Made by a program: the position numbers and the translations under genes. From the NCBI GenBank assembly GCA_028386065.3, contig JAKUCV010002539.1, positions 26,618 through 90,617 on the forward strand: DNA of 64,000 bases, given 5' to 3'. Each line of letters starts with the position of its first letter. The first letter of the stretch is position 1. Below are positions 9,991 through 20,312 of the stretch, piece by piece. The notes under the pieces are model-generated. The model had not been told where the DNA came from, made no database searches, and saw only the letters and a list, made by a program, of their open reading frames with translations. This DNA is from Turnera subulata. Lineage: Eukaryota; Streptophyta; Magnoliopsida; Malpighiales; Passifloraceae.

Positions 9991-12900
9991 TCAAATTGTT
10001 GTTGCTTCGATGTTGGCATCGACTATCTTATTGGAACGAAACCTTCTCAAAGATTGAGAATATTCCCACAGTAGATGTCTCCATTTGCTTCTGAAGTGAT
10101 GCCATTTTTCTTTCAAGAACAAGATGGATAGTATGAAAATGGCCAACGCTGCGGTGGTGCCGCTAATGACAAAGGCACCGCCAAAGTTTCTTACACTCAG
10201 AGCAGCGGGATCATTGTTTGCGCCATCTGCTGACACGTAACTCTCGTCCCCCACAAACCATGCTTCTTCAATCTTTTTCAGCGTCCCTTCTTCTCTCATT
10301 CTTTTAATTTCGGTTGATATGTCAGCTGCTAAGGGTGAACCTTTAGGAAAGACCTGAAATGATTAAACAATGAGAAACAAGACTAGTCCAGGCTTAGAGA
10401 GGGATCAAGACATCTTTCGGTTGGCTGTCATGAGGGACATGAACGCATGAGTAATAAGTACTTACAAAACCAAAACCGTTTGTGTAAGGCTTGGGATCAA
10501 TCATGGAGAATTGATTTGGATATCTGGCAAGCAAGAGCTTGAGGTAAGGAATCTCCTCAGCAATAGCAGAAACGCCTCCTTTTCTACTTCCTTGTAATAA
10601 AGCTTGAGCAAATTCATGGGGTGATTGATATGGCTTGACTGTTGAATCAGTAAAATTCAGATTGTTGATAAATTTGTTGATCAGGAGAGAACCAGTTTGG
10701 AGTCCGATACTGGTGCCCTTTGACAATGATTGGATCTGTTTCACTGTTAGCATTGAGGCCAAAGTTGCAGTGTAGCTGGATGTCAGTATGAGCACAACAA
10801 ATACCCATACGTTCACTATGAACTTTGACAAGTTGCTGGAAAGTTTCTCCCCTTCAATGCCAAAATAAAACATATGCAAAGAATAGTTATTCTTAATTAT
10901 GATGCAGGAATGAGTATATAACTAGCGGAACCAAGCTGAAGTACTTACTGTGAGCATACACTAATGTGAAGAAGGCAAAAGATAGCGTGGTTCCAATTTG
11001 CTGAGACGCCGTGCCTCGGAATTGTTCGTTACGGGGATGTTCAATGAGCCAAACTACAAAGCCAATCAGAATAAAGAAACAACCACTGGTTACCCATAGT
11101 CCACTACTGAGGGGATGCAAGAAGATCCACATATCATTGCTGTTGGTTTTCCGCACCACCGTTGCATATCCCATATCGGTGTAGGGCATTGTGAATTCTA
11201 CCCACAGTGATCTGTTGACGGTAATTGTTGTATCCCCCACAACCGCATCATACTTCTAGTAGTCCATTAGTGAATATTGTACCATTCAGGAAAGAAGAAA
11301 AAAGTTGGAGACCCGAGTTACTTGATTAGTAGATATTGAATTGAAAAGAATAAATAATTGAAGATGTTAGATAAAGAGAAAACTGTTAGCTAGTTGTTTC
11401 TGAAATGCACCTGGTAATATACTTGATCAATGAGATCACTGTAAGTTCCAGCCATTTTCCCGCTATCATTTACAAAGGGAATGAAATCATATTGTACTTC
11501 ATAATCTAGAGCTTCAAGGGCTGCCTTGAATACATCTATACAGAATCCGGTCACAATTGTTGCATTGGTATGAGCGTCACGGGCAATGTTCACCATTGTT
11601 TTAAATTGCGCTAGTGGAACCCCGATTTTCAGCCTTCTATTCATCACTTGCAGCTGCCTACGTCTTGTGAGGGTTGCTGACCCTCCAGGCCAAAGAATGG
11701 TGCCAAGGTTACTAGGAGAAGGGGAAGAATAATGCATTTTCTTTGATACGTCCACTTGTTTTGTAATACCACTTGCTGGAGTCCAGAATCCAATTCTCCT
11801 ATCTCCTCTGCCTACCACATTTATTATTTCGTATCCCCTCGAAACCAGTTTCCTTCCGTCAAGTTTGATTTCACCACTTAATCCCTTGAATTTGCCTTGT
11901 ACCATCTCTTTGAGAATGAAGAGGCCGCTTTGAGATGTTTGAATGGTAGCTAAGTCCATCATGCTTAATTTAGACGTTCTTTGAACTTTGCTCATAAGGG
12001 AAGCCGGTTGGATCCTCACTCTTTCAGCAGCCATTCCGATGGCCCAAATGGCATCATATGACCATATGCCATAAGCGTTCAATTCCATTCCTTCAAAGTT
12101 GGGATTTTCCAATAAAAACTTTCTCCTCCATCTTGAACTGAAGTTTTTGAGCTCTACTGATGGTGAAATGTAAGGCTTGAAACCCAATACTCCTTCCATG
12201 TCCTCCATTATAGATGAATCCATGGAGTGCAAAAAGTTCATTGTTTTATCAGTAGCAATCCAAACATGCCCTTCCCTCATCATTCCTAATTTCTTGACAT
12301 TCAAGAAAAGAAGTGATGCTAACGCAGGTGACAAATGCACAACAAATACTCCTCCCTGCAAACTGACTGCTACATTGAGCTGCTTAGCAATTTCTTCATC
12401 AGTACTATCAGCTTTAATGGCAACCTTGTGAGCAATTCGAACGTTGATGTCCTGGAAAGAGCCAATCATTGAAGGTATTAGTTCTTCACAGTGATTGGAG
12501 TCCTCGTAGACAAGGATGACACTTCTCCAGCTAAATGCTTCAACTAGAGATGTGATAGCTTTCACTTGGGAAGTCTCATCTTCAGTGAATTCCACAAAAT
12601 GAGGGTATCTTTCCAAAGATATTGCTTGACTGGTTGGCAAGAATGATATAGTAGAAACTTCAGCTCTCGTCCCCAATTCAGCTAAGAAATTGGCTTCTGT
12701 TGGGGTTTCTGCACCGAACAGTATGACTTGCACCTTGGTGTTTTCCAGGAGCTTGATGGCTGCACATTTGGAATCAACAGGTTTTAAAGTTATATGGAAA
12801 ATGTCCACTATAAACTTAGACAGACACATCATATAACGACTTTTTTTTTTTTTACACAATAAGCATAGAAAACAATTCAGCAATATCTAACCAAAGAATA

Positions 12901-15900
12901 AAAAATAATTATTATTATAAAAAAATTGTGAAGAGTTTAACCATACGATTGGTTTAGCATCAAAAAAAAAAATCTTGGTTTGAGTGGACTTCCTGTGGGT
13001 TGACTGGTGAGCCACAAAAGCTGTTGATATTTTAATAATAACAACGTTTTTGCACCTTCTGTTTTTGGGTATAAAAGTGAATAAAGAACAGCCAATAATA
13101 GACTGGGACAAGGGAATAAAAACTGTAAAGGTAATAGTCACGCTAGTTCGGCAACAAACAATAATTACCATGTTTATTGACCGAGTATTGTAGGCAGTAT
13201 GTATGTCTGCTTACTGTGCTAATGTCTTTGTTTGCACTTTATATCTTAAAGATGATACCCTTGAAGCGGTATGTTTGATTATGTGAATTGTGTGCCTCTG
13301 TGATATGATATGCCAATTGAGCAAGGTTTGTTTATGATTAAGTAATGATGCATGATTTTGTGGCTCGTGTGGTGATTTGCGGGCTGGAGGCCAGGACTTG
13401 AGAATAAAATGTTAAATCCACACAACTCTGGACAATCATAGCGTATGGCACACATAATTCTTAAGGCATAATTGAGAATAACATACTAAAAGAATACTAC
13501 TATGGGGATGTTGACCGTTTGGCTATATTTGGGCTTATGTCCTGACTTGGGTTGATGCCCTGATTTTATTTAGGCTTATGCCCTGGCTTGGATTTTTACC
13601 GTGATTGACTTGAGTTAATACCCTGATTGATATTGGGCTTTCGCCCTGATTGTATTTGGACTTATGCCCTGATCATCTCATGAGACATAACCAAGCTCAA
13701 CGCCCACAGTAGAAGACTCTAATAAAATATTCAAACCTAATAACAAAAAAGTACAACTTTAATAAGATTATTAAAGACAAGTGTTGGTTTGAAGTCTGAT
13801 GACTTTGTGTTGTGCATTGTGACTTGTTTGTGCACTGTGGTTGCTACTGCCTGATGCCGGTGTACTTGTGGTCGATTTGTAAATGTATACAATTGGTTTA
13901 TTTATTTATGGTGAGACAGTGGTTGATCTCATTCTTCACTTATTTATACAGGTTATCTGTTCATTGATTAGGAGTGCATATCAGCAGGTGGCATTTTTAT
14001 CCTCTCGATGGGTCGGATCCATAGAGTGAGCCTTCAGGCTAATTGATTACTCAGGCGAGATAGAAGGATCCATACTCAAGATGGCAATCAAATCTCAAGC
14101 CCTTTTGTAACCCGGTTAATCTGAAGGATCGTTCTTGAAGGATCAAAGAAGATTATTCATCAGTTTCATAACCCTAAGCTATGAGTATTCGAAAATCAAG
14201 AAAGAGTGTATTTAGAAAGCCATATTTATTAAACAAGTCTGAAAGGTGAATCAGAACATGTCCTCTGATCCTTACAACTTGAAAACCCTTATATTTATAG
14301 TTGGGGGTCTCTTCTAACTTACATCACTGCTTACATCACTGACTTAATAATTAAAGTAATAAGACAAGACCGAGTGGTATCATGACCACAGACTGACACG
14401 ACATAAAGCAAAGTAGTGGGGGACAGCAGATTCCCATTATTTATTATACAGACTCGGACAGTGATAAAAGAGTGCCATTATTTATTAATGGACTCATGAC
14501 TTGGACTAAGATTGGCATCTTCTGGGTCCACCATTGAATCATCGCTATCATTTGCTGAGGCGCGTGCAGCATGGGCATCACGGGCATCCCGGTCACGCCA
14601 ATAATTTGTTTCAGTTTCATCACAATCCCAGGTGGCATCCATTTGACATGTTGCTTGAGAATACGGATTCTGCGAATCTTGAAATAATGTCTGTGGGACC
14701 GGAGGTGGAGTGGGAGACAGTGGTACCATTGCAGTGGATGAAACTTGACTAGCAGCCTCATAATTGAAACCATTGAGGAGACATAAACTGTTCCAGGCTC
14801 GAGGAAGGAAACTTTATGACGGGGATGTACATGGATAAGATGGTGGTGCTCGATAATATTCTACGAGGGACCTTGGAGGTGGCGATGCAAGATAAGATTC
14901 CCATGGTCTTACAACAGGATGAGGACGTGGAGGTGCTCCACGATAGGGTCGGTGCGCCGAAAATGTCATGTAAAGTAGTGGTCGTTGGTGAGGTGGATGC
15001 ATATCAAGAGCTGTTTTAATCCAGGTGCGCCACTGACTTAGTGGGGCCATCCACTGGAGAAAAGTCCACTGATTTGAGGAATTGTTTTCTGCATCCATGA
15101 GGAATTCAAACATATCGAGAGCCTTAATCCTGAATATGCCATAGTAAAGAGTAAACAGGCACCAGTTGTACCAGAGTTCATCTTCAGAAAAATCATAGTA
15201 GTGGATAAGACTAATCCTTCGGAAAGGGTGGTCAGGAAAATATTGGGACTGAATTGTCTGGGAAAGACTAACACCTTGTTCTTGAAGGAAGATAGTGAGG
15301 TAATGGAAAAGGGAGTTTCGTGGAAATTCTCGAATTCAGTAAAGGTCTGATTTGGGATGAAGAGTTTCAGGGAAATTAGGATTATTGGTTGCCATGTCTG
15401 TCCATGCTGCCGGCTGTGTTGGAAGTTGCCAATATGGTTCAAAAGAGGATGAGGCCATGAAGATAACAGGAATAAGGTTGAATTTAGAAACCAAATGGAC
15501 TGTTTTGGATGGTCGGGATAACATGTCAGGGATGAGATTGCTATCTCCCTTTATATGCTTGACTTCAAAATCATACTTATCAAACCACTGTTTCCAACGC
15601 AGAAGTTGCTTGTCTGGAACTCTCTTGTTCTTGAAATCTAGCAGCTTTGGAAAAGATGAGTTGTCTATTTCCACGATAAAATGATGGTTGACAAGATGGA
15701 ATTCAAACTTTTTGATTCCATATTTGACCGCCAAAAGTTCTTTATGAGTGGTGTGATAATGGAGCTCTGCATCTGAAAATTTGTCGCTGGCGTGGCCACA
15801 ATAATGTCTCTTTTTATCTTCTGTCTCTTCAATCAGTACTGCTCCCCAGTACTCATCACTTGCGTCTGTCTAGAGGATTCTTGTGCCATTGGTGGGAATT

Positions 15901-18900
15901 CTGAGTGGAGGTGGATCTTGAGTGATCTGTTTTAGAACTTTGACAGTTGCAGTCTGGTCTGGTCCCCAAGGTGGGGCTTTCTTTTTCAATAATTTGGACA
16001 AGTGGCTGGTATGGTGTGAAACCTTTGGGATGAAGTCACGGATGTAGTTGACAATACCCAAGAATTGTTGGATCTGCTTTGGCGTGAGATTCTCATCTGG
16101 AAAATTCAATAACTCCTGGGAAATATGGGGTCCAGGCTGATAAGAACCGTTCTTGAAATGCATTCCCAAAAAATCAACTTCTGTAACACCGATGTGGCTT
16201 TTCTTCTCTGATAACATAATTCCATAAGAATGGACTATGTCATAAAATTGTTGCAAAAGCTGTAGGTGTTATGCCTCCGTAGATGAGAATAGGAGGATGT
16301 CATCAATGTAAATTAAGGTGTGGTGAAGAATGGGTTGGAAGATACGGACCATTGTCTTCTGGAACAGGGAAGGGACTACCTTTAATCCAAAAGGCATAAC
16401 TGTCCACTGATACTGAGCATCTGGTATGCAGAAAGCAGTTTTATGGCGATCCTTGGGGTCAATGCCAAGTTGCCAAAATCCAGCTTTTAAATCAAACTTT
16501 GAAAAGATGCGTGCATCCTTGAGATGAAGGAACATGGAATTGATCTTTGGAAGAGGAAAATTATCATCTCTTAAAAAATGATTAAGAGGCTTGTAATCAA
16601 TTACCAACCTCTTTTTTCCTCGAATTTTCTCAGTTCTTTTTTCCACATAAAACGCCTGGCATGCCCATTCTGATTTGGTGGGTTCAATGAGACCCTGTTG
16701 TAACAGCTGTGAACATTCTTCTCTGGCTAGAAGTAAATCTGAGGGCGTCATACCCGGATGAGATGCCTTAGTAGGATTGATATCCTCATTGAGCTTGAAA
16801 GGCAACGTAATGAAAAATGTTTCATTCTTCCAGAGGGGAGATGGATGTGTGAACTAAGCATGACTGTCAGCACAGGATTGTAATAACTTTGTCTTGATCT
16901 CCTCATACTGGACTGGACATTCTGAAAGGGCAAAAATCTTTTTAACATTGGTGTAAGGAGCAAAGAACCTCTTGAATTTTAATCCTTGTGAGAGAATTTG
17001 AAGTTTCTCTGCCTATTGAATGATATCAGAACCTATAAGTAGGTCTCGATCTGGAAGACTTGTGCCAAGAACTTTAGTCCAGATAACACATCCAGGGAAG
17101 AATTGTATTCCAATACGATGTTTGGTGATCATCTTGGTTTGGAATAATTCTCCATTTGCAGCTTGAAAATACTCCTTGTGTTGCTCCCATGCCTCTGGAG
17201 GTAGGATCTTGGGATTGAGAAAACTTTTGTGAGCACCAGTATCAACAAAACCAATAAGAGGGATTGGCTTATCATACTTGGATGGGAGAATCTGTATCTT
17301 GACGGATGGTGACTTTGTTTTGGACAAAATGGACTTTTGTGCTTCTTTTTGAGCTTGAAAAACTGGTAGATATCGATCATCAAATTCTTCATCTTCAGAG
17401 GTTGTTGAGGAAGATGTATCAGATTCTTGTTCAAGAACAAAGACAGTGTCTTCTTCAGGCTCTTCAGTTTCTGAAAATAATGATTCAACATCTGCATTGT
17501 TGTTTTCTTGTATAATTTATTGTATAATTGTACATTGATTATGTTGTTTGTATCGTATCCCGGGTAGAAGGGCAATTTGGTCATTTCACATGTTAAAGTT
17601 AATTAAATTGGATATTTTGGGATACTGGCATTTCAGTTGGTAGCGAGCTCCAGGACTCCTCTAGTACGGTACGGGATTCGGGGACGAACCTAGCGGGAGC
17701 TAGTGGGCTTGTGCACCCGGGGTCTATGAGGTCGGGAAGTGTACACTAGTGCCGGAATGAGCATGGACAAGGAGCGGCTTCCAGGAGGCTTCTAGACGGA
17801 GTGGCACATGAATGAACCGAATCCACACAGGAATAGGAGAGATCTTGAGACTGTGTAGGGACGGGGCTATAGAGTTGTGACGATTTCATAATTATACGGG
17901 TACGGGACTATATAATTAAGAATAGGTCAAATAAAGTGATTTCGAGATTGTACATGTGTGGGAGTGTACAATCGAGAATAGCTTAAATGGTTTGATGGGT
18001 ACTATCTAACTATATCAACAAGGTGCACCTACCTTTTCGATGCTCATTCCATAAGAACTCCAAAGTTAAACGTGCTTGACTTGGAGCAATTCTGGGATGG
18101 GTGACTTTCTGGGAAGTTTTCTTCGGAAACATGCGAGTGAGGACAAAGCATGTTGGAAAGGTCCCGTGTTGGTATGTAGTGATAGTCGACAAGCCGGGAC
18201 GTTACACAATGTACACCAATGCCCTCAATCCGACATTAGCACATGTTACCGAGCAAACCCATACTATCATAACCTACACGAACGTCCTCGGAGGACAAGT
18301 AACACCGACTCTCATCATATAAGTGTTCTTCTAGACAACTGAGTGTACCTGGGGTATCACAATACTCTTCTAGGTATAACTAGGATTGTGCACAACTCGG
18401 GTATTAAGGAAATCAATCCAAGGGAAGTAACGAGCTTTGAGGACCCAAAATAAGAGATAAGATTCATTTAGCATCAGTCTCCACCCTTGTTTTGCGAGGA
18501 AGGCAAGATTATTCATTTGACATCATTCATTTTATAAACAGAATATAATTTTTAAAGTGATTGGATAGAAGCTCCTCTCCTATCCAAAACTCTGTTTAAA
18601 GTGATTTGATCCATTGGATTTAAAAGGCACCTAGTTTTTTGTTTCTTAATATTTTTTATCTGCTCCATGGCCTCCTCTGCCTCACCCCTTTGTTCTTCTA
18701 CCCCTCCATGCTGGTTTCATTATTTATCCTCCAATTTTTTTGTTGTTAACATCTTCTTCATCCCAATCTCGCGTCAGATAGTACCTCCACAAAAACAATA
18801 GATGTGATCCAAAGGCATTAAACACTTAACAGAGTTTAACAGAATTGTGATCGATTGCTCCACAGGTTTTGCAGCAGAAAATGATGATCAATCCAACAAA

Positions 18901-19561
18901 AATGGTTCTTAATAAATATATCCTACCTTGCAGGCTTAACTGAACACATGCCCAATCAAGATTGATATCACCGAGCATGAGGAAGAAGAAGAACAAAAGA
19001 ATGGGGCAGAGTTAAGCAGAGTATATATAGCATATTTGTGTTGGTTGCTTCTGATGGCTGTATCAGGGTGATAATTAAATTACCTTGACCAGGATGTTAA
19101 TTGGTTCAGGTTTATAATCTTTTCCTTTTGTATTATGATGTTTTATATATACGTGTAGACTGTAGTTTGTTGAAGAGACTTAAAAGTAACAAAAAAATAT
19201 GGTAAATAAATGTACACTTTCGACGTATATAGAACTCACCCGATGATAAAGCACAGAATGGATCTCCTCTAGAATCCTTTGTATGGAGAGCGAGTCTTGT
19301 TTTGTAGTGACTGTGCTTGGAGTAGAAATCAGAAATGGCCATGGAAATGCTGGTATGGCCAATCTTCCCAGCCCAAGAAGTCATATCAAGAATTACCCCA
19401 ACATGAACCACATCCTCCTCCAATGCACCCAGACTGTTATTGTGGGTGATATTTTCATCAAGTTCCGCACAAGAACATGGACACCAAAGGATAATGAAGA
19501 TTACAAGTGAGAATAATAAGGCCTGGTTCTTTCTCATAAGCTCCATATCAATTGGGGCCAC
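9991..19561 (-). CDS. GLR: Glutamate receptor-like cation channel, 5 exons, 908 aa
   Basis: Plant GLRs are ligand-gated, Ca2+-permeable channels of the plasma membrane or endomembranes. Exons on the minus strand: 19561-19240, 12759-11411, 11255-10949, 10851-10466 and 10353-9991. All introns are GT-AG, and the phases close to 2727 nt with no internal stop. The split codon across intron 1 (G + CC) gives the conserved ...FCALSSAIKLLEN join. Domains: signal peptide (about 10-33); amino-terminal periplasmic-binding-like domain (about 50-420); ligand-binding S1 from about 480 (LKIGVPLAQF); M1 about 609-628; pore loop about 633-655; M3 about 669-692 with SYTATLASMLT; S2; M4 about 846-868; short cytosolic tail. 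M3 and pore residues suggest clade II, but this is tentative. I chose ATG 19561; an in-frame ATG at 19546 is also possible. Intron 1, about 6.5 kb, contains a pararetrovirus. Confidence 0.93.
12760..14215. other. GLR intron 1, exon-2-proximal part
   Basis: AT-rich intron sequence. From 13540 to 13690 there are imperfect repeats of 'ggcttatgccctgattt' type, with variants such as 'gggctttcgccctgatt', about 30-50 bp apart. This looks like LTR or satellite debris. No coding sequence was recognised. Confidence 0.5.
14226..14342 (-). promoter_or_regulatory. Pararetrovirus promoter-like region
   Basis: Read on the minus strand, two TGATGTAAG motifs 11 bp apart (within 14318-14342) resemble the as-1 element of caulimovirus promoters. 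They are followed by a TATA box CTATAAATA (about 14292-14301) and an AATAAA (about 14228-14234) some 65 nt further on. This order, activator, TATA, then early poly(A) signal, is typical of pregenomic RNA promoters. Activity is an inference. Confidence 0.55.
14478..15869 (-). pseudogene. Pararetrovirus RNase H and C-terminal region, broken
   Basis: RNase H begins with the TDASDEYWG motif right after the stop at 15870-15872 and continues through the 'DNSSFPKLLDFK' and 'KGDSNLIPDMLSR' motifs. The tail beyond it is Pro/Arg-rich, then acidic (about 14478-14640). It is in the same frame as the RT, with stops at 15336-15338 and 14814-14816. The final stop is at 14478. Confidence 0.8.
15873..16853 (-). 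pseudogene. Pararetrovirus reverse transcriptase, broken
   Basis: Palm and fingers motifs are present: GLIEPTKSEWACQAFYVEK, KRLVIDYKPLN, FSKFDLKAGFWQLGI, MPFGLK and YIDDILLFS with the catalytic aspartates. The connection region DFLGM...FLGIVNYIRDFIP follows. A stop at 16269-16271 separates the palm from the thumb in the same frame. It would have copied the pregenomic RNA into DNA. Confidence 0.88.
17013..17517 (-). pseudogene. Pararetrovirus aspartic protease and acidic linker, broken
   Basis: The catalytic motif VDTGA is present, followed by a typical retropepsin core ending LLIGSDII just before the stop at 17013-17015. Upstream, an acidic Glu/Asp/Ser-rich linker runs to a stop near 17518, which is the truncated 5' limit of the viral fragment. 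The next 150 bp after the protease stop is in frame with the RT, with one more stop at 16854-16856. Confidence 0.78.
17519..18034. other. GLR intron 1, between pararetrovirus and 5S-like block
   Basis: Higher-GC text such as 'ggtacgggattcgggg' around 17660-17900 differs from the surrounding intron and may belong to the same TRIM/LTR as the 5S-like block. No coding sequence was recognised. Confidence 0.4.
18035..18208 (+). mobile_element. 5S-rRNA-derived block, probable Cassandra TRIM LTR fragment
   Basis: Positions about 18040-18122 match plant 5S rRNA: 'ataagaactccaaagttaaa' followed by an A-box-like 'agttaaacgtgcttg' (18064-18078), an intermediate element 'gggatgggtgac' (about 18094-18105) and a C-box 'ttctgggaagttttc' (about 18107-18121). 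It is diverged from genuine 5S. The following 'gccgggacgttaca' (18194-18207) looks like an LTR 3' end. Cassandra TRIMs carry 5S promoters in their LTRs. A full LTR-LTR pair was not found. Confidence 0.62.
18209..19239. other. GLR intron 1, exon-1-proximal part
   Basis: The stretch ends at the GLR donor site (minus strand GTGAGT at 19239). No gene was recognised. CT-rich and AT-rich intron sequence predominates from 18600. Confidence 0.5.
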
Positions 19562-19604
19562 CGAGAACCTGCAGAGTTTTTGTCAACCCTTCCTTCTTTT
19601 GGTC

Positions 19605-19613
19605 CTATTTATA
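19605..19613 (-). promoter_or_regulatory. TATA box of the GLR gene
   Basis: TATAAATAG on the minus strand lies about 45-52 bp upstream of the ATG at 19561, implying a very short 5' UTR if used. Confidence 0.5.
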
Positions 19614-20010
19614 TGTTCATGGTGCGTTATGACTGAGCTATGATGGTTGACTTCGTTGGGATCGATGGTGAAATAGTGATATTATTAAGATGATGAGTAG
19701 CAGCACAAAGGAAGCCGAATCAATTGACTATGAGTACTATATTCAGATTTTATTTCAGAAACTTCCCAGAAGATATATAACCTGTGTATTTGTTTGGTCT
19801 TCTGGGAAGTTATGTTCAATTAGGGGCCCCGGAGTCGTTGCTCATGGAAGTTACTGTACATAGAAAAAGGTCGCCGGTCAAAAATAATGTTGCTCGACAT
19901 GCAACTACTCGTACAAAGAAACACAATTCCAAGAAGTTGTATTCTGTTTATAAAATGAATGGAAGTTTCAATACTTTTGCTTTTAATCATACTGTTGATT
20001 GGAATACACG
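19614..20010. other. GLR upstream region
   Basis: This is the distal promoter of the GLR gene. A plus-strand open frame (19784-20191) runs across the LINE insertion junction, which argues against its being a gene. Confidence 0.5.
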
Positions 20011-20227
20011 TGTTAGTATCAGATCCATCATCGCAGATACTTTTGCTCAATGTATTTCTAAAAAAAAATATCCTTCTAGTGTATTGCCCCAGGAAGTGTA
20101 CAAAGCCAGCCAGGTTGAGGTTGAGGTAGTGCCCACCTCACTGGGTGCTTGTCCCACCCTTGCGCTAGCCTCTCATTCTTCTTTATCTTAATGAAGTATT
20201 ACTCTTTAACGATAAAAAAAAAAAAAA
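20011..20227 (+). mobile_element. 5'-truncated LINE fragment with poly(A)
   Basis: The segment ends in 'tctttaacgat' and a 15-bp A-run (20213-20227). It is flanked by an exact 9-bp direct repeat GAATACACG (20002-20010 and 20228-20236), as expected for target-primed reverse transcription of a short LINE 3' end. Only 217 bp was inserted. Confidence 0.75.
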
Positions 20228-20312
20228 GAATACACGGTAGTGTATGTGTATCTCATATCGAGAGAGACCAATGTGGTGATGCGTATACAACTTACTTGGG
20301 CATGGTGTGTTT

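Larger units (their letters stand above)
14216..17518 (-). mobile_element. Endogenous caulimovirid-type pararetrovirus fragment, 5'-truncated
   Basis: One reading frame on the minus strand (17517 to 14478) carries, in order, an acidic linker, an aspartic protease, reverse transcriptase, RNase H and a C-terminal tail. A promoter-like region follows at 14226-14342. The RT motifs (FDLKAGFW, MPFGLK, YIDD) and the order are those of Caulimoviridae rather than Ty3/gypsy; no integrase is present. Movement and coat protein regions are missing. Six in-frame stops (17013, 16854, 16269, 15870, 15336, 14814) and no frameshift interrupt the frame, so it is inactive as read. It lies in GLR intron 1, in the same transcriptional direction. 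The genus is not assigned. Confidence 0.87.

Noticed and set aside
10394..10879. GLR exon 4 extended to the next stop (161-codon frame)
   Set aside because: The frame runs through the donor GTAAGT at 10465; splicing to 10353 restores the conserved GFGF-VFPKGSPL join.
14365..14385. tRNA-Met primer site (TGGTATCATGACC) for the pararetrovirus
   Set aside because: It lies on the plus strand, opposite to the viral frame, and matches only the first seven bases.
17129..17584. Minus-strand 151-codon frame overlapping the viral protease
   Set aside because: Out of frame with the protease and acidic linker; basic low-complexity shadow.
18040..18122. Functional 5S rRNA gene
   Set aside because: Too many substitutions relative to plant 5S, no tandem array, and LTR-like flank; a TRIM-derived copy fits better.
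19784..20191. Plus-strand open frame of 135 codons
   Set aside because: It runs across the 9-bp duplication and LINE insertion at 20010/20011, so the frame is a chance fusion.
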